The position numbers were made by a program, and so were the translations under genes. A stretch of DNA of 64,000 bases. Origin: Devosia crocina (GTDB lineage Bacteria > Pseudomonadota > Alphaproteobacteria > Rhizobiales > Devosiaceae). The DNA lies in contig NZ_FPCK01000001.1 of the NCBI RefSeq assembly GCF_900116545.1, positions 1,488,001-1,552,000 of the forward strand. Reading direction: 5' to 3'. Below are positions 15,375 to 22,677 of the stretch, one piece after another. The first letter of the stretch is position 1, and the number at the start of each line of letters is the position of its first letter. The notes beneath the pieces are model-generated. The model was not told the origin of the DNA. It was given only the letters and a program-made list of their open reading frames with translations, and searched no databases.

Positions 15375-15665
15375 TTGACCGAACAGGTGAGCTGGATAAT
15401 CGAATTCCAAGGCGTCCAGAAGCCACTGGACGAAATCTTGGATGCCGTGTCCGCCATAGTCTGCCCGCTCAGAGCGACGGTGCAGAATGCACTGGATCAG
15501 GCAGCGGACCCGCAAGAGCTCGACGGACTCAGGGTTGTAGTCTATGCCGAGGAAGAAAACGGCGGCGCGGCTTGGGGCTTTAGGTTCGAGGGGTCACCGT
15601 CGTCGGTCAATTACGCCGTGTCGTTGGTCGGCGCTCTGGCGCCGATCGTCCCTCCCACACATTGA
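15375..15665 (+). CDS. 96-aa hypothetical protein, cotranscribed with the trypsin-fold gene
   Basis: 96 residues from TTG 15375 with a weak GATAGG-like site upstream. The text VSWIIEFQGVQKPLDEILDAVSAIV and the later RVVVYAEEENGGAAWGFRFEG suggest a small alpha/beta domain; no cysteine pair, membrane helix or helix-turn-helix is seen. It closes the cargo operon, ending about 30 bases before the truncated AAA copy, which lies on the other strand. Small proteins beside trypsin-like genes may be partners of the protease fold, but the function here is unknown. Confidence 0.55.
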   Translation: MTEQVSWIIEFQGVQKPLDEILDAVSAIVCPLRATVQNALDQAADPQELDGLRVVVYAEEENGGAAWGFRFEGSPSSVNYAVSLVGALAPIVPPTH

Positions 15666-15693
15666 TCCTGTTGTCGGCATATGGGGTAGATTG

Positions 15694-15976
15694 TCACCTT
15701 ATGTCTGCGGGAAAAAGGCGTTTGGCCCATCCCGGCTCGCCTGCCACCGCCTTTGCGGTGAGAACCGCGGCGAGGACAAGGTCCACCCGAAGATGCGGGC
15801 CTTCGCCGTCGTCATCGTCTTCGAGATCGGTAAGGATGGTTTCCAGGGAGTCCTGCGGTGCGGATCCGCGGATCATTGATTTGATTTTGACGTTTTCGGC
15901 TGCTGCGAGCGCGTCGATGTAGGCGCGTGCAGCATATCCGCGGCAGATGCCGCAGGGACTTTGTTTTCGCTCATGG
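15694..15976 (-). pseudogene. 5' stub of a second AAA peptidase gene
   Basis: From ATG 15976 (MSENKVPAASAADM) the sequence parallels the start of the AAA gene at 3240. One base is lost after the codons for AAD, so the homologous text continues in a shifted frame: ARAYIDALAAAENVKIKSMI here against ARAYIDALAAAENVKMKSMV there. Similarity ends around codon 86 (GEPGWAKRL against AEPGLARRL), after which unrelated sequence follows. The copy therefore has a frameshift and has lost the ATPase and peptidase domains. Its upstream region, including promoter and LexA box, is conserved. Confidence 0.85.
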
Positions 15977-16045
15977 CGTCGTTTCTTCGATGGGCCGGCT
16001 AGGCCGGCGATGGGAAGGTCACGCACTGCCTACGTGAGCAAAGCA

Positions 16046-16075
16046 ATGAAAGAACAAAAAGGGAACTACTGTCAA
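16046..16075 (-). promoter_or_regulatory. second SOS-type promoter, in front of the AAA stub
   Basis: TTGACA (16070-16075) and TTTCAT (16046-16051) are spaced by 18 bases on the minus strand. GTTCCCTTTTTGTTC (16052-16066) lies in the spacer and matches the LexA box GTTC-N7-GTTC exactly. Both 4-base half-sites are kept relative to the copy at 3321-3335 while the 7-base centre differs. It now drives only a broken gene. Confidence 0.75.
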
Positions 16076-16080
16076 CCCTT

Positions 16081-16590
16081 CGTACTTTGGGCGGGACGCC
16101 GCCGATGGAAGCTTCCTAACCGTGCTTTGCCAACCGATGATGGAAATCGCGACCGTTGGGTAGGCAGTATAGTTGAAAACCAGAGCGAGCACGGTAGTCG
16201 CGAGCCCGACCCCAACATTATCGCTTGCAACTCCCGTCCGGTGAAGATCGACAGCTCGCCACTCGTTTCGCGGTTTCAGGGCGGTGGATCGGCCATGATG
16301 CGCAGACATCGGAGGAGAGGCCAGCCTTGCGACGCCTATTTGGGACGTGAGCGTCGGGGGCGTCAATTCCCCCCGCCTGTTCAGCATTTCAAGCAGGTTC
16401 ACCGGAAACGGACCGGCTTGCCGTGCTAGGGCCTGCGGAAACGGATGCCTGAATTTGGTCGGTTGGGCTTTCCAACTTGCTCGGTCGACTTCAACCTGAA
16501 CGGCGTGGATGGGGACGTTGGCGGATGGCAATTTTCCCGCGCCCTCCCTGCCATTTACCTACGATCGTCGTGGAACTCGTGTAAACTGGT
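16081..16590. other. 510-base stretch without a supported gene
   Basis: This lies between the promoter of the AAA stub and the recombinase-like pair. A minus-strand frame covers most of it, but its composition does not look coding and it has no start signal. In the other module copy the equivalent spacer is only about 90 bases, so this segment may be inserted or decayed material. Confidence 0.45.
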
Positions 16591-17436
16591 CTACGATCCT
16601 GGAGCGTCAATGAGGTATTCCTTGAGGATGCTTTCGACCTGAGCCACGCCTAGCCCGGTAAGGCGGCAGATGTTGGCCAAAGACAGCCCCCGGTCGGCGG
16701 CGTGCACGATATACGCGTGCCGAAGCTCCACCATCGTGTAGCGGCGCCCTGCAATTTCGAAAAAGCGGAAGTCGGCAGAAGGCCGCTGCGTCATTGCCGC
16801 ATGCGGAAGGCCCCGACCGTGAAACAGGAAACGTGCCGGCACGTCGAGGAGCGCGTTCCTGATAAGCAGCCAATACGAGATGGCTGTCCGCGCACGCGGC
16901 GTTATCGGAACGAGCCGATTATCAACGGTCACGGACAACCGCGGCAGATCGGTGTCCTTCAGACCGATTTTTACGAGTTCTTCAGTGGACATCCCGGACG
17001 AGTAGGCTAGCTCCGCCATTGCCCAAGCCCGTACTCGCGGGAAGTATTGCTTCGGACCGAAGTCATCGGCGCAATGCCACGGCGAAAGCTGATCCAAGAA
17101 GCCATGCACGCTCGTCTCATCCAAGGCTTTGCGCTGCAGCACCGGCTTTCGCCAGCGTATATGTTCCGCGGGATCGACTGCGATTTCGGAATTGGCAAGC
17201 AGGAACCGAAATAGGGACTTGATCGACGCCACCGTTGCGGCTTCCCGAGGCTCACGCTCTAACACATACTGTTCGATAGTATCCCGATTGACGGTCAGTA
17301 GACCGATATGGCGCGCTGAAAGCCAGCCCCTGAATCGCGATACTTCGCGTAAATATCGCTCAATCAAGGAGGGCGGGCCGTTCGTGACGACTGACTTTTG
17401 CCAGGCAACCTCCAGTTCATCATCCATGGATTCCAT
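16591..17436 (-). CDS. tyrosine-recombinase-like protein B, catalytic residues not evident
   Basis: 281 residues from ATG 17436, two bases after the stop of the upstream gene; a start at 17496 would create a 58-base overlap. Residues 1-115 resemble the core-binding domain (SLIERYLREVSRFRGWLSAR, VASIKSLFRFLLANSEIAVDP). The second half has recombinase shape: RAWAMAELAYSSGMSTEEL where active enzymes have GLRxSEL, then VELRHAYIVHAADRGLSLAN where they have HxLRHTFATHL. The first arginine and the histidine of HxxR are substituted, the LGH box reads TGLG, and no active tyrosine is obvious. So it looks like a non-catalytic relative. The same pair, decayed, precedes the intact AAA peptidase gene. Confidence 0.65.
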   Translation of the reverse strand: MESMDDELEVAWQKSVVTNGPPSLIERYLREVSRFRGWLSARHIGLLTVNRDTIEQYVLEREPREAATVASIKSLFRFLLANSEIAVDPAEHIRWRKPVLQRKALDETSVHGFLDQLSPWHCADDFGPKQYFPRVRAWAMAELAYSSGMSTEELVKIGLKDTDLPRLSVTVDNRLVPITPRARTAISYWLLIRNALLDVPARFLFHGRGLPHAAMTQRPSADFRFFEIAGRRYTMVELRHAYIVHAADRGLSLANICRLTGLGVAQVESILKEYLIDAPGS

Positions 17437-17438
17437 AC

Positions 17439-18353
17439 TCAATCCCACCGAGGATGGGTCTGCCTGAAGGCCAAAATTAGAGCTTCGAAGTCCCAATCCT
17501 TATCGGCACCCCGTTGCCATTTCGGTGGTGTCCGCGTCCTTCCCTGCTTCGGGCGCTCGGCCATACGCCTTTTCACTCCGGCCATTCTCAGCAGCCTTGC
17601 CGTGTACCTCAACTGCAAGTGCTCCGCCTTCATTTGCAAGAACCTGGCGTGTCCTTTCTGGTTAACTCCGCGGTGGTACCGATGGTGTCTGAACAACGGA
17701 TCATCCGGAAGAAAAGAGCCGGGCCACAAAAGCAGATAGTTGGACAGTGCCTCGGCCGCGACCCTGGGAAGCTTGAGAGTTGCAAGCGATCTATCGCGGC
17801 CACCCCGCACTCGAAGTCTCTCGCCATCAAAAGCGCTCGCCGTAAGGCTGAACAGCTGGGAGGGATCCAATTCGGCATCATAATACAGGTGAAGGATTGC
17901 GCGATCGCGTGCCTCGACCCAGGCGATGTCGTGAACCGGCAGTAGGTGGAAAATTGCCTCAACCTCATCATCAGACAATGCGCCCGGAGCATGCCACGTC
18001 ACGATTAGATCAGCGGGACGAAATATCGGGTTTACAGCTACGGTTCCTTGGCGCTCCAGAAAGGTAAAGAATTCGTCCAACACCGATATGGCCTGCGCTA
18101 CTGAAGTTGGCTGGACACCCTTCGAATATTCGCCGATGTGATGTGAAGACACTTGAGGGGTCAGCCCTGTTATCGTTGCTGCCCTGAGGGGCAGATCACC
18201 CTCCTGCACGCGATGGGTGTAGGCGTTCACGAGCGCCTTTTTGGTCTTAATGGTAGCTGACGAGTTCCCTCGCTCCTTGACCAGATATTCCTCGTAGGAG
18301 GCCCAGATCGCTGAATAGGCAGTATCGAAGGTTTTCTTGGTTTGCCGGTCCAT
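17439..18353 (-). CDS. tyrosine-recombinase-like protein A, catalytic residues not evident
   Basis: 304 residues starting MDRQTKKTFDTAYSAIWASY. The N-terminal domain is of the integrase core-binding type (residues 10-115, with SVAQAISVLDEFFTFLERQG). The second domain begins EARDRAILHLYYDAELDPSQL; active recombinases would have an arginine in this turn (GLRxSEL), absent here. EHLQLRYTARLLRMAGVKRR takes the place of the HxxR helix, keeping the arginine but not the histidine. The C-terminal DWDFEALILAFRQTHPRWD is shared with the broken gene at 3966-4716 and is not typical of integrases. It is coupled to protein B downstream. The pair resembles recombinase tandems but may act by DNA binding only. 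Confidence 0.65.
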   Translation of the reverse strand: MDRQTKKTFDTAYSAIWASYEEYLVKERGNSSATIKTKKALVNAYTHRVQEGDLPLRAATITGLTPQVSSHHIGEYSKGVQPTSVAQAISVLDEFFTFLERQGTVAVNPIFRPADLIVTWHAPGALSDDEVEAIFHLLPVHDIAWVEARDRAILHLYYDAELDPSQLFSLTASAFDGERLRVRGGRDRSLATLKLPRVAAEALSNYLLLWPGSFLPDDPLFRHHRYHRGVNQKGHARFLQMKAEHLQLRYTARLLRMAGVKRRMAERPKQGRTRTPPKWQRGADKDWDFEALILAFRQTHPRWD

Positions 18354-18455
18354 GCTCCTTCGTAACCGGACAAGGTTATTCTACCCTTTATGGCAGCCGG
18401 CCAGCTCGATCCAGTCGGGTCAACGCCGCCTCAGTCCAAACTATTCGCGGCAGTG

Positions 18456-18586
18456 GTTGTACCCTTTTAGGGTATCAACTTGGATTTGTTGTAAACTCAA
18501 GGATAAGGTGTTGTAGGCTTTAGGGATAAACCGGGCCTATTTTCTCGGCCTTCCCGCCGACCGGGTTGTAGGCTTATGTGGTAAGC
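18456..18586. repeat. four short imperfect direct repeats (GTTGTA...AGGGATAA type)
   Basis: Units start at 18456 (GTTGTACCCTTTTAGGGTAT), 18488 (GTTGTAAACTCAAGGATAA), 18510 (GTTGTAGGCTTTAGGGATAA) and 18565 (GTTGTAGGCTTATGTGGTAA). They begin 32, 22 and 55 bases apart. They lie between the start of the recombinase-like pair and an integrase remnant. Repeats in this setting are typical of recombinase or excisionase binding sites. The uneven spacing and short length argue against CRISPR. Confidence 0.5.
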
Positions 18587-19041
18587 TACACTCCGGCGAG
18601 CGGTTTCAGCCATCCGCTCTTTTTACAAATACGCTGTCGAAGTCGGGCAAATCGCGCAAAACCCCGCAAAAGCGGTACGGCGCAGTGGTCAAGGAGTCGT
18701 TGCGGTTCGTCACCGTCGAGCAAGCTACCAAGGTGCTGGATTGCGCGTATACGGACGTCAAGGCCGGCAAACCAGGATCCACGAAAGCGATATCACTCGC
18801 CAGGACCGCGGCGATGCTCGAGACCATCTATTCCGGCGGGTTGAAGGTATCAGAGCTCAGCACCCTGCCCGCTAGCCTCGACCTACGCGATCCGGGGTTC
18901 TATGGGATCCAAGGCGATAATGGCGTGTCCAGGTCAGTCATGATGAACGGCCCTGAGTGGCAGAAGGTTGTTGATCGAAACCGCAATGTCCTCGCCAGTG
19001 CCCGCACATTGAGGAACGCCGGGTGCTGCCTGAGGGCCTGA
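18585..19041 (+). pseudogene. frameshifted remnant of a tyrosine recombinase (integrase)
   Basis: From 18585, just after a TAA, one frame reads AVSAIRSFYKYAVEVGQIAQ and continues NPAKAVRR, a classic integrase core-binding end. Coding character then moves to the frame from 18685 (RFVTVEQATKVLDCAY, then METIYSGGLKVSEL-like text with lysine instead of the catalytic arginine). That frame stops at 19041 before any HxxR or tyrosine box. The N-terminus and the catalytic end are both missing. It reads opposite to the recombinase-like pair and marks the right end of the island. Confidence 0.6.
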
Positions 19042-19212
19042 ACGCTCTCGCCGCCTTCTCATCCGTGCGCAATATCCACCAGGTCAGTAGTTTCAATAGC
19101 TGCTACGTGTGTTCCGCTGATTGGTGCTGCTGTTCCGCCGATGAGGATTTGATCTCTTGACCCGACCTCGCTGCCCGGCACAATTGCGCTAATCACTCTT
19201 GGAACGTTCAGA

Positions 19213-20226
19213 ATGACCGACCTGCAGCGCCGTCCCTTTGTCAGCGCGCGCATGGTTGCCGAACGCGCCGGTGTGTCCCGCTCGGCGGTGTCGCGCACCT
19301 TCACCGATGGCGCCAGCGTATCCGAAGCCACGCGCCGCAAGGTGCTCGCTGCCGCAGGAGCGCTTGGTTACCACGTCAATCACCTTGCCCGCGGCCTGCG
19401 CGAAAACAGCAACATCGTCTGCCTCGTGGTGGCCGACCTCACAACGCCGATCCGCGCCGGCCTAGTCGACGAATTGACCCGCAAACTTCAGGCGGCCAGC
19501 AAGATCACCATGGTGATCAACACCGAAAGCGATGATGAGAGCGTTGCTACCGCTTTGCGGCAGACGCTGAACTATCGTGCGGATGCCACCATCGTTCTTT
19601 CCGGCACGCCTCCGGCAAGCCTGATCGAAACCTGCCTTGCAAACGGGCAGCAAGTCATACTGATCAACCGCGCCGACCATCTTCAGGGCAGCCAGAACCT
19701 GGGCGTCGACAACGCCATGGGTGCGCGGGAAGCCTTCTTTCTGCTCCAGCGTGCCGGCTGTCGGCGGCTGGCTGTGGTCACCTCCACGGCGCGAACCGCC
19801 AGCCTCCTGCAACGCGAGGACGTGTTTGTCGAAGCTGCCAGAAAAGCCGGCCTCGACGTCGCAGTGACACGAGCGGGCCCCACAACCTATGCGTCCGGAC
19901 TTGAGGCCGGGCGGCGGCTCTTTGGCCGCTCTGATGGGCCGGATGGGGTCTTCTGTGTCACCGATCTGCTGGCCCTGGGTTTCATGGACGCCGCCCGGCA
20001 GGAATTTGGCCTGCGGATACCGGACGATGTATGCGTCGTTGGCTTCGACGATATCGAGCAGGGCGGCTGGGAATCCTACCGCTTGACCACTTTTGCTCAG
20101 CCCCTGGCAGCCATGGCCGATCATGCGGTCGACTTGCTCGCCGAGCCCCATGCCTGGGGCTCCGAGCGGAAGCTCTTTGAGCCGCTTCCCGTCTGGCGCC
20201 GATCCGTCAGGGCCAACTCGCGCTGA
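19213..20226 (+). CDS. LacI-family transcriptional regulator
   Basis: 337 residues. The N-terminal helix-turn-helix and hinge are typical: MVAERAGVSRSAVSRTFTDG, then LAAAGALGYHVNHLARGL. A periplasmic-binding-protein-like sensor domain follows (VVADLTTPIRAGLVDELTR, VILINRADHL, GVFCVTDLLALGFMDAARQ, VCVVGFDDIEQGGWESY). It lies 258 bases upstream of an ABC importer operon on the same strand and is the obvious candidate to control it, probably through the palindrome at 20241-20256. The ligand may be the imported compound or a breakdown product. This gene begins the conserved chromosomal part to the right of the island. Confidence 0.9.
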   Translation: MTDLQRRPFVSARMVAERAGVSRSAVSRTFTDGASVSEATRRKVLAAAGALGYHVNHLARGLRENSNIVCLVVADLTTPIRAGLVDELTRKLQAASKITMVINTESDDESVATALRQTLNYRADATIVLSGTPPASLIETCLANGQQVILINRADHLQGSQNLGVDNAMGAREAFFLLQRAGCRRLAVVTSTARTASLLQREDVFVEAARKAGLDVAVTRAGPTTYASGLEAGRRLFGRSDGPDGVFCVTDLLALGFMDAARQEFGLRIPDDVCVVGFDDIEQGGWESYRLTTFAQPLAAMADHAVDLLAEPHAWGSERKLFEPLPVWRRSVRANSR

Positions 20227-20240
20227 CCGATGCAGTTCTC

Positions 20241-20256
20241 TTGCACACATGTGCAA
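20241..20256 (+). promoter_or_regulatory. palindromic operator candidate for the LacI-type regulator
   Basis: TTGCACACATGTGCAA is a perfect 7-base inverted repeat around a 2-base centre, a size and symmetry fitting LacI-family operators. It lies between the regulator and the importer operon. A second perfect palindrome, CACGCATGCGTG, is at 20362-20373. Both are upstream of the binding-protein gene at 20485. Confidence 0.5.
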
Positions 20257-20484
20257 TGAACAAAGCGTCATCAAAGCTTCAACTGGAACTCCTATTAAGC
20301 ACCGCGAACCCGGTCCTTTGTGCAACTGCGTGCATAGCCGGGCGACTTCTCGCGCTGCAGCCACGCATGCGTGACAGGTCAGCGCTCATTGGGCAGGCCG
20401 CACCCCTTCGGCCGACCCAATACCCCGCCGGTTCCTTCCGGCGCCCAATCATAGCGGTGGCTGCCGCCCACCCGGGAGAAACAG

Positions 20485-21636
20485 ATGAAACGTCGTCAAT
20501 TCGTGATCATGGCCGCAGGCTCGGCCGTGGGTACGCTGGTCCTGCCCAAGCTCGCCTTTGCTGCTGAAGGCACCATCGATTGGTACACGAGCTCGGATAC
20601 CAACATCCTCGATTTCTGGACCAATCACGTCAAGCCCGGCTTCGAGGCCGCCAATCCCGGAATCACGCTGAACCTGGTTGATGCCGGCGACGGCTCGGGG
20701 CAGCTGGCCATTCTCGATCGCGCCCGCGCCGCCATGCAGACCGGCACCGATCCGCAGGCCGATTACTTCGAAACCGGCGACCCGCACTTGCCGGTCGGCG
20801 CTATCGATGAAGGCCTATACGTCAACTTCGCAGAAGCCGGCCTCGAAAACTGGTCGCGCGTCAATCCGCTCGCCATGGATACCGATTACGCCCTGCCCTA
20901 TCGCGGCTCGCAGGTGCTCCTGGCCTATGACACCACCAAGCTGCCGGTCGCCGACGCGCCCAAGACCTGGGAAGCTCTGGTCGCCTGGATCAAGGCCAAT
21001 CCGGGCCAGTTCATCTACAACCGTCCCGACAAAGGCGGCTCGGGCAGCAACTTCGTGCGCCGCGCCATTCTCGAGGCCAATGGCCGCGACACCTCCAAGT
21101 TCACGGTCGACAACTATTCGGCCGAAGCGGCCGAGGCGATGCTCAACCCAGCCTGGGACATCCTTGCCGATCTCGCTCCGTCGCTCTTCGACAACGGCGC
21201 CTATACCAGCGGCAACACCCAGTCGGTGCAGTTGCTGAGCCAATCGGCCGTCACCATGATCCCCGTCTGGTCCGACCAGGCCCTGCAGGCGCTTGCCAAT
21301 GGCGTGCTGCCGGAAACTACCGGCCTCGTGCAGCTGACCGATCTCGCTCTGCCCGGCGGCTTCTCGCGCAGTCTCGTTCTTGAAAACGGCACCAACCGCG
21401 ACATGTCGATCAAGCTGGCCGATTACCTCCTGTCCGAGGAAATCCAGTCCAAGGTCCTGACCGAACTCGGCGGCTTCCCCGGCGTCTCCTGGGATTACGT
21501 TTCGTCCGACCTGCGCGAGCGCTATGCCGACATCATTCCCACCACCATCCCGACCTTCCCGAGCGGGGAATGGGAAGTGGCGGTCAATGACGGCTGGTAC
21601 CGCGCCGTCGCGCCCAACGTCGACCGCAACGCCTAA
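20485..21636 (+). CDS. ABC transporter periplasmic substrate-binding protein (family 1 type)
   Basis: 383 residues, preceded by a GGGAGAA ribosome binding site. The N-terminus KRRQFVIMAAGSAVGTLVLP followed by KLAFA-AEG is a twin-arginine-like export signal with a likely cut after AFA. The mature part resembles iron/polyamine/phosphodiester type binding proteins (TIDWYTSSDTNILDFWTNHV, later DKGGSGSNFVRRAILEANG and ITLNLVDAG). It feeds the two permeases encoded downstream. The solute cannot be told from this sequence alone; the downstream phosphodiesterase and inositol-phosphatase genes hint at a glycerophosphodiester. It opens the importer operon under the LacI-type regulator. Confidence 0.88.
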   Translation: MKRRQFVIMAAGSAVGTLVLPKLAFAAEGTIDWYTSSDTNILDFWTNHVKPGFEAANPGITLNLVDAGDGSGQLAILDRARAAMQTGTDPQADYFETGDPHLPVGAIDEGLYVNFAEAGLENWSRVNPLAMDTDYALPYRGSQVLLAYDTTKLPVADAPKTWEALVAWIKANPGQFIYNRPDKGGSGSNFVRRAILEANGRDTSKFTVDNYSAEAAEAMLNPAWDILADLAPSLFDNGAYTSGNTQSVQLLSQSAVTMIPVWSDQALQALANGVLPETTGLVQLTDLALPGGFSRSLVLENGTNRDMSIKLADYLLSEEIQSKVLTELGGFPGVSWDYVSSDLRERYADIIPTTIPTFPSGEWEVAVNDGWYRAVAPNVDRNA

Positions 21637-21644
21637 GCATCGCG

Positions 21645-21730
21645 CCCCACCCAGCCTCCCCAAAACCGGGGGAGGCTGGATGGGGGCATCACAATCACAG
21701 ATTTGGCCCCCTCCCTTCTTGAGGGGAGGG
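21645..21730. repeat. two adjacent GC-rich hairpins after the binding-protein gene
   Basis: CCAGCCTCCCC (21651-21661) pairs perfectly with GGGGAGGCTGG (21669-21679), and a second weaker stem CCCTCCC/GGGGAGGG lies at about 21708-21730. Such structures between a binding-protein gene and its permeases often protect the upstream mRNA and keep binding-protein expression high; there is no T-run, so full termination is unlikely. Confidence 0.6.
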
Positions 21731-21794
21731 ATGCGATCGAGCCGACAACCAGGCAATGCGGCGCGAACCGCGCCCAAAACGCAGTCAGTACTCC

Positions 21795-22676
21795 ATGACC
21801 GAACACACCGCTGCGACCGTTTCCGTCGCGGGCACCAGGCGAGGCCGTAAATATGCCGGCCTCTTCCTTGTCGCCATCCCTGTCTTTCTTGTGGCCTGGA
21901 TGGTGATCTGGCCAATCCTGACCGCTATTCCCCGCTCGCTGATGCAGGTCGGCACCGATGGCAGTACGTCGTTCTCGTTTGCCAACTACCAGTTCTTCTT
22001 TTCCGACCGCTATAGCCTCAACAACCTGACGGTTACGCTCTGGACCACCATGGTCTGCGCTGCCCTCTTGCTGGTGATCTGCCTGCCGCTGGCGCTATAT
22101 CTGCGCTTCACCAGCAATCGCATTGCCGCCTTTGTGCAGAGCCTGGCGATCTTTCCGATGTTCGTACCCTCGATCATCCTGAGCTACGCTTTTATTCGCG
22201 TGCTCGGTCCCAACGGCACGGTCGATCTCCTGCTTAATGGCGTAGGTTTGCCACGCATCCGCTCGCCCTACCTTACCCCCTGGGGCCCGGTCATCGGCCT
22301 TGTCTGGGACAATATCCCGCTCACCGTCCTGATCCTCGTTTCGGGCCTCGGCGCAGTGTCCAACGCCACGATCGAAGCGGCGCGCGATGTCGGCGCCCGG
22401 CGCCTCGCCATTCTCTGGCACATCATCTTGCCGCGCATCACCAATTCGATCCTCGTTGCCATTTCCTTTGGTGTCCTAGGCATCTTTTCGAGTTTCACTC
22501 TGCCCTATGTGCTGGGTCCCGCAGCGCCCGAAATGATGGGCCCTTTCATGCAGCGCACCTTCCGCGATCTGCAGAACCCGCCCATGGCCATCACCCAGGC
22601 CGTCATCACCTTCGCTTTCTGCATCGTCTTCGGGCTGTTCTATATCCGCTCCGTTGCCAAGAACCGGACGCCCTGA
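21795..22676 (+). CDS. ABC transporter permease 1
   Basis: 293 residues from ATG 21795 (MTEHTAATVSVAGTRRGRKY); an upstream ATG at 21756 in frame would add 13 residues. Six hydrophobic segments are visible, starting with AGLFLVAIPVFLVAWMVIWP. The EAA-type cytoplasmic loop that contacts the ATPase appears as IEAARDVGARRLAILWHIIL. This is the inner-membrane channel subunit of the binding-protein-dependent family. It pairs with the second permease, whose start lies one base after its stop. Part of the importer operon at 20485-26320. Confidence 0.9.
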   Translation: MTEHTAATVSVAGTRRGRKYAGLFLVAIPVFLVAWMVIWPILTAIPRSLMQVGTDGSTSFSFANYQFFFSDRYSLNNLTVTLWTTMVCAALLLVICLPLALYLRFTSNRIAAFVQSLAIFPMFVPSIILSYAFIRVLGPNGTVDLLLNGVGLPRIRSPYLTPWGPVIGLVWDNIPLTVLILVSGLGAVSNATIEAARDVGARRLAILWHIILPRITNSILVAISFGVLGIFSSFTLPYVLGPAAPEMMGPFMQRTFRDLQNPPMAITQAVITFAFCIVFGLFYIRSVAKNRTP

Positions 22677-22677
22677 A

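Noticed and set aside
16019..16531. 170-codon open frame on the minus strand between the AAA stub and the recombinase-like pair
   Set aside because: Amino-acid composition is not protein-like, no ribosome binding site is present, and it runs through the LexA-boxed promoter of the stub.
18456..18586. Possible CRISPR array
   Set aside because: Only four imperfect short units with spacings of 32, 22 and 55 bases, and no cas genes in the window.
19042..19212. tRNA gene or tRNA-end attachment site at the island junction
   Set aside because: No cloverleaf-forming sequence or CCA-type 3' end was found between the integrase remnant and the LacI-type gene.
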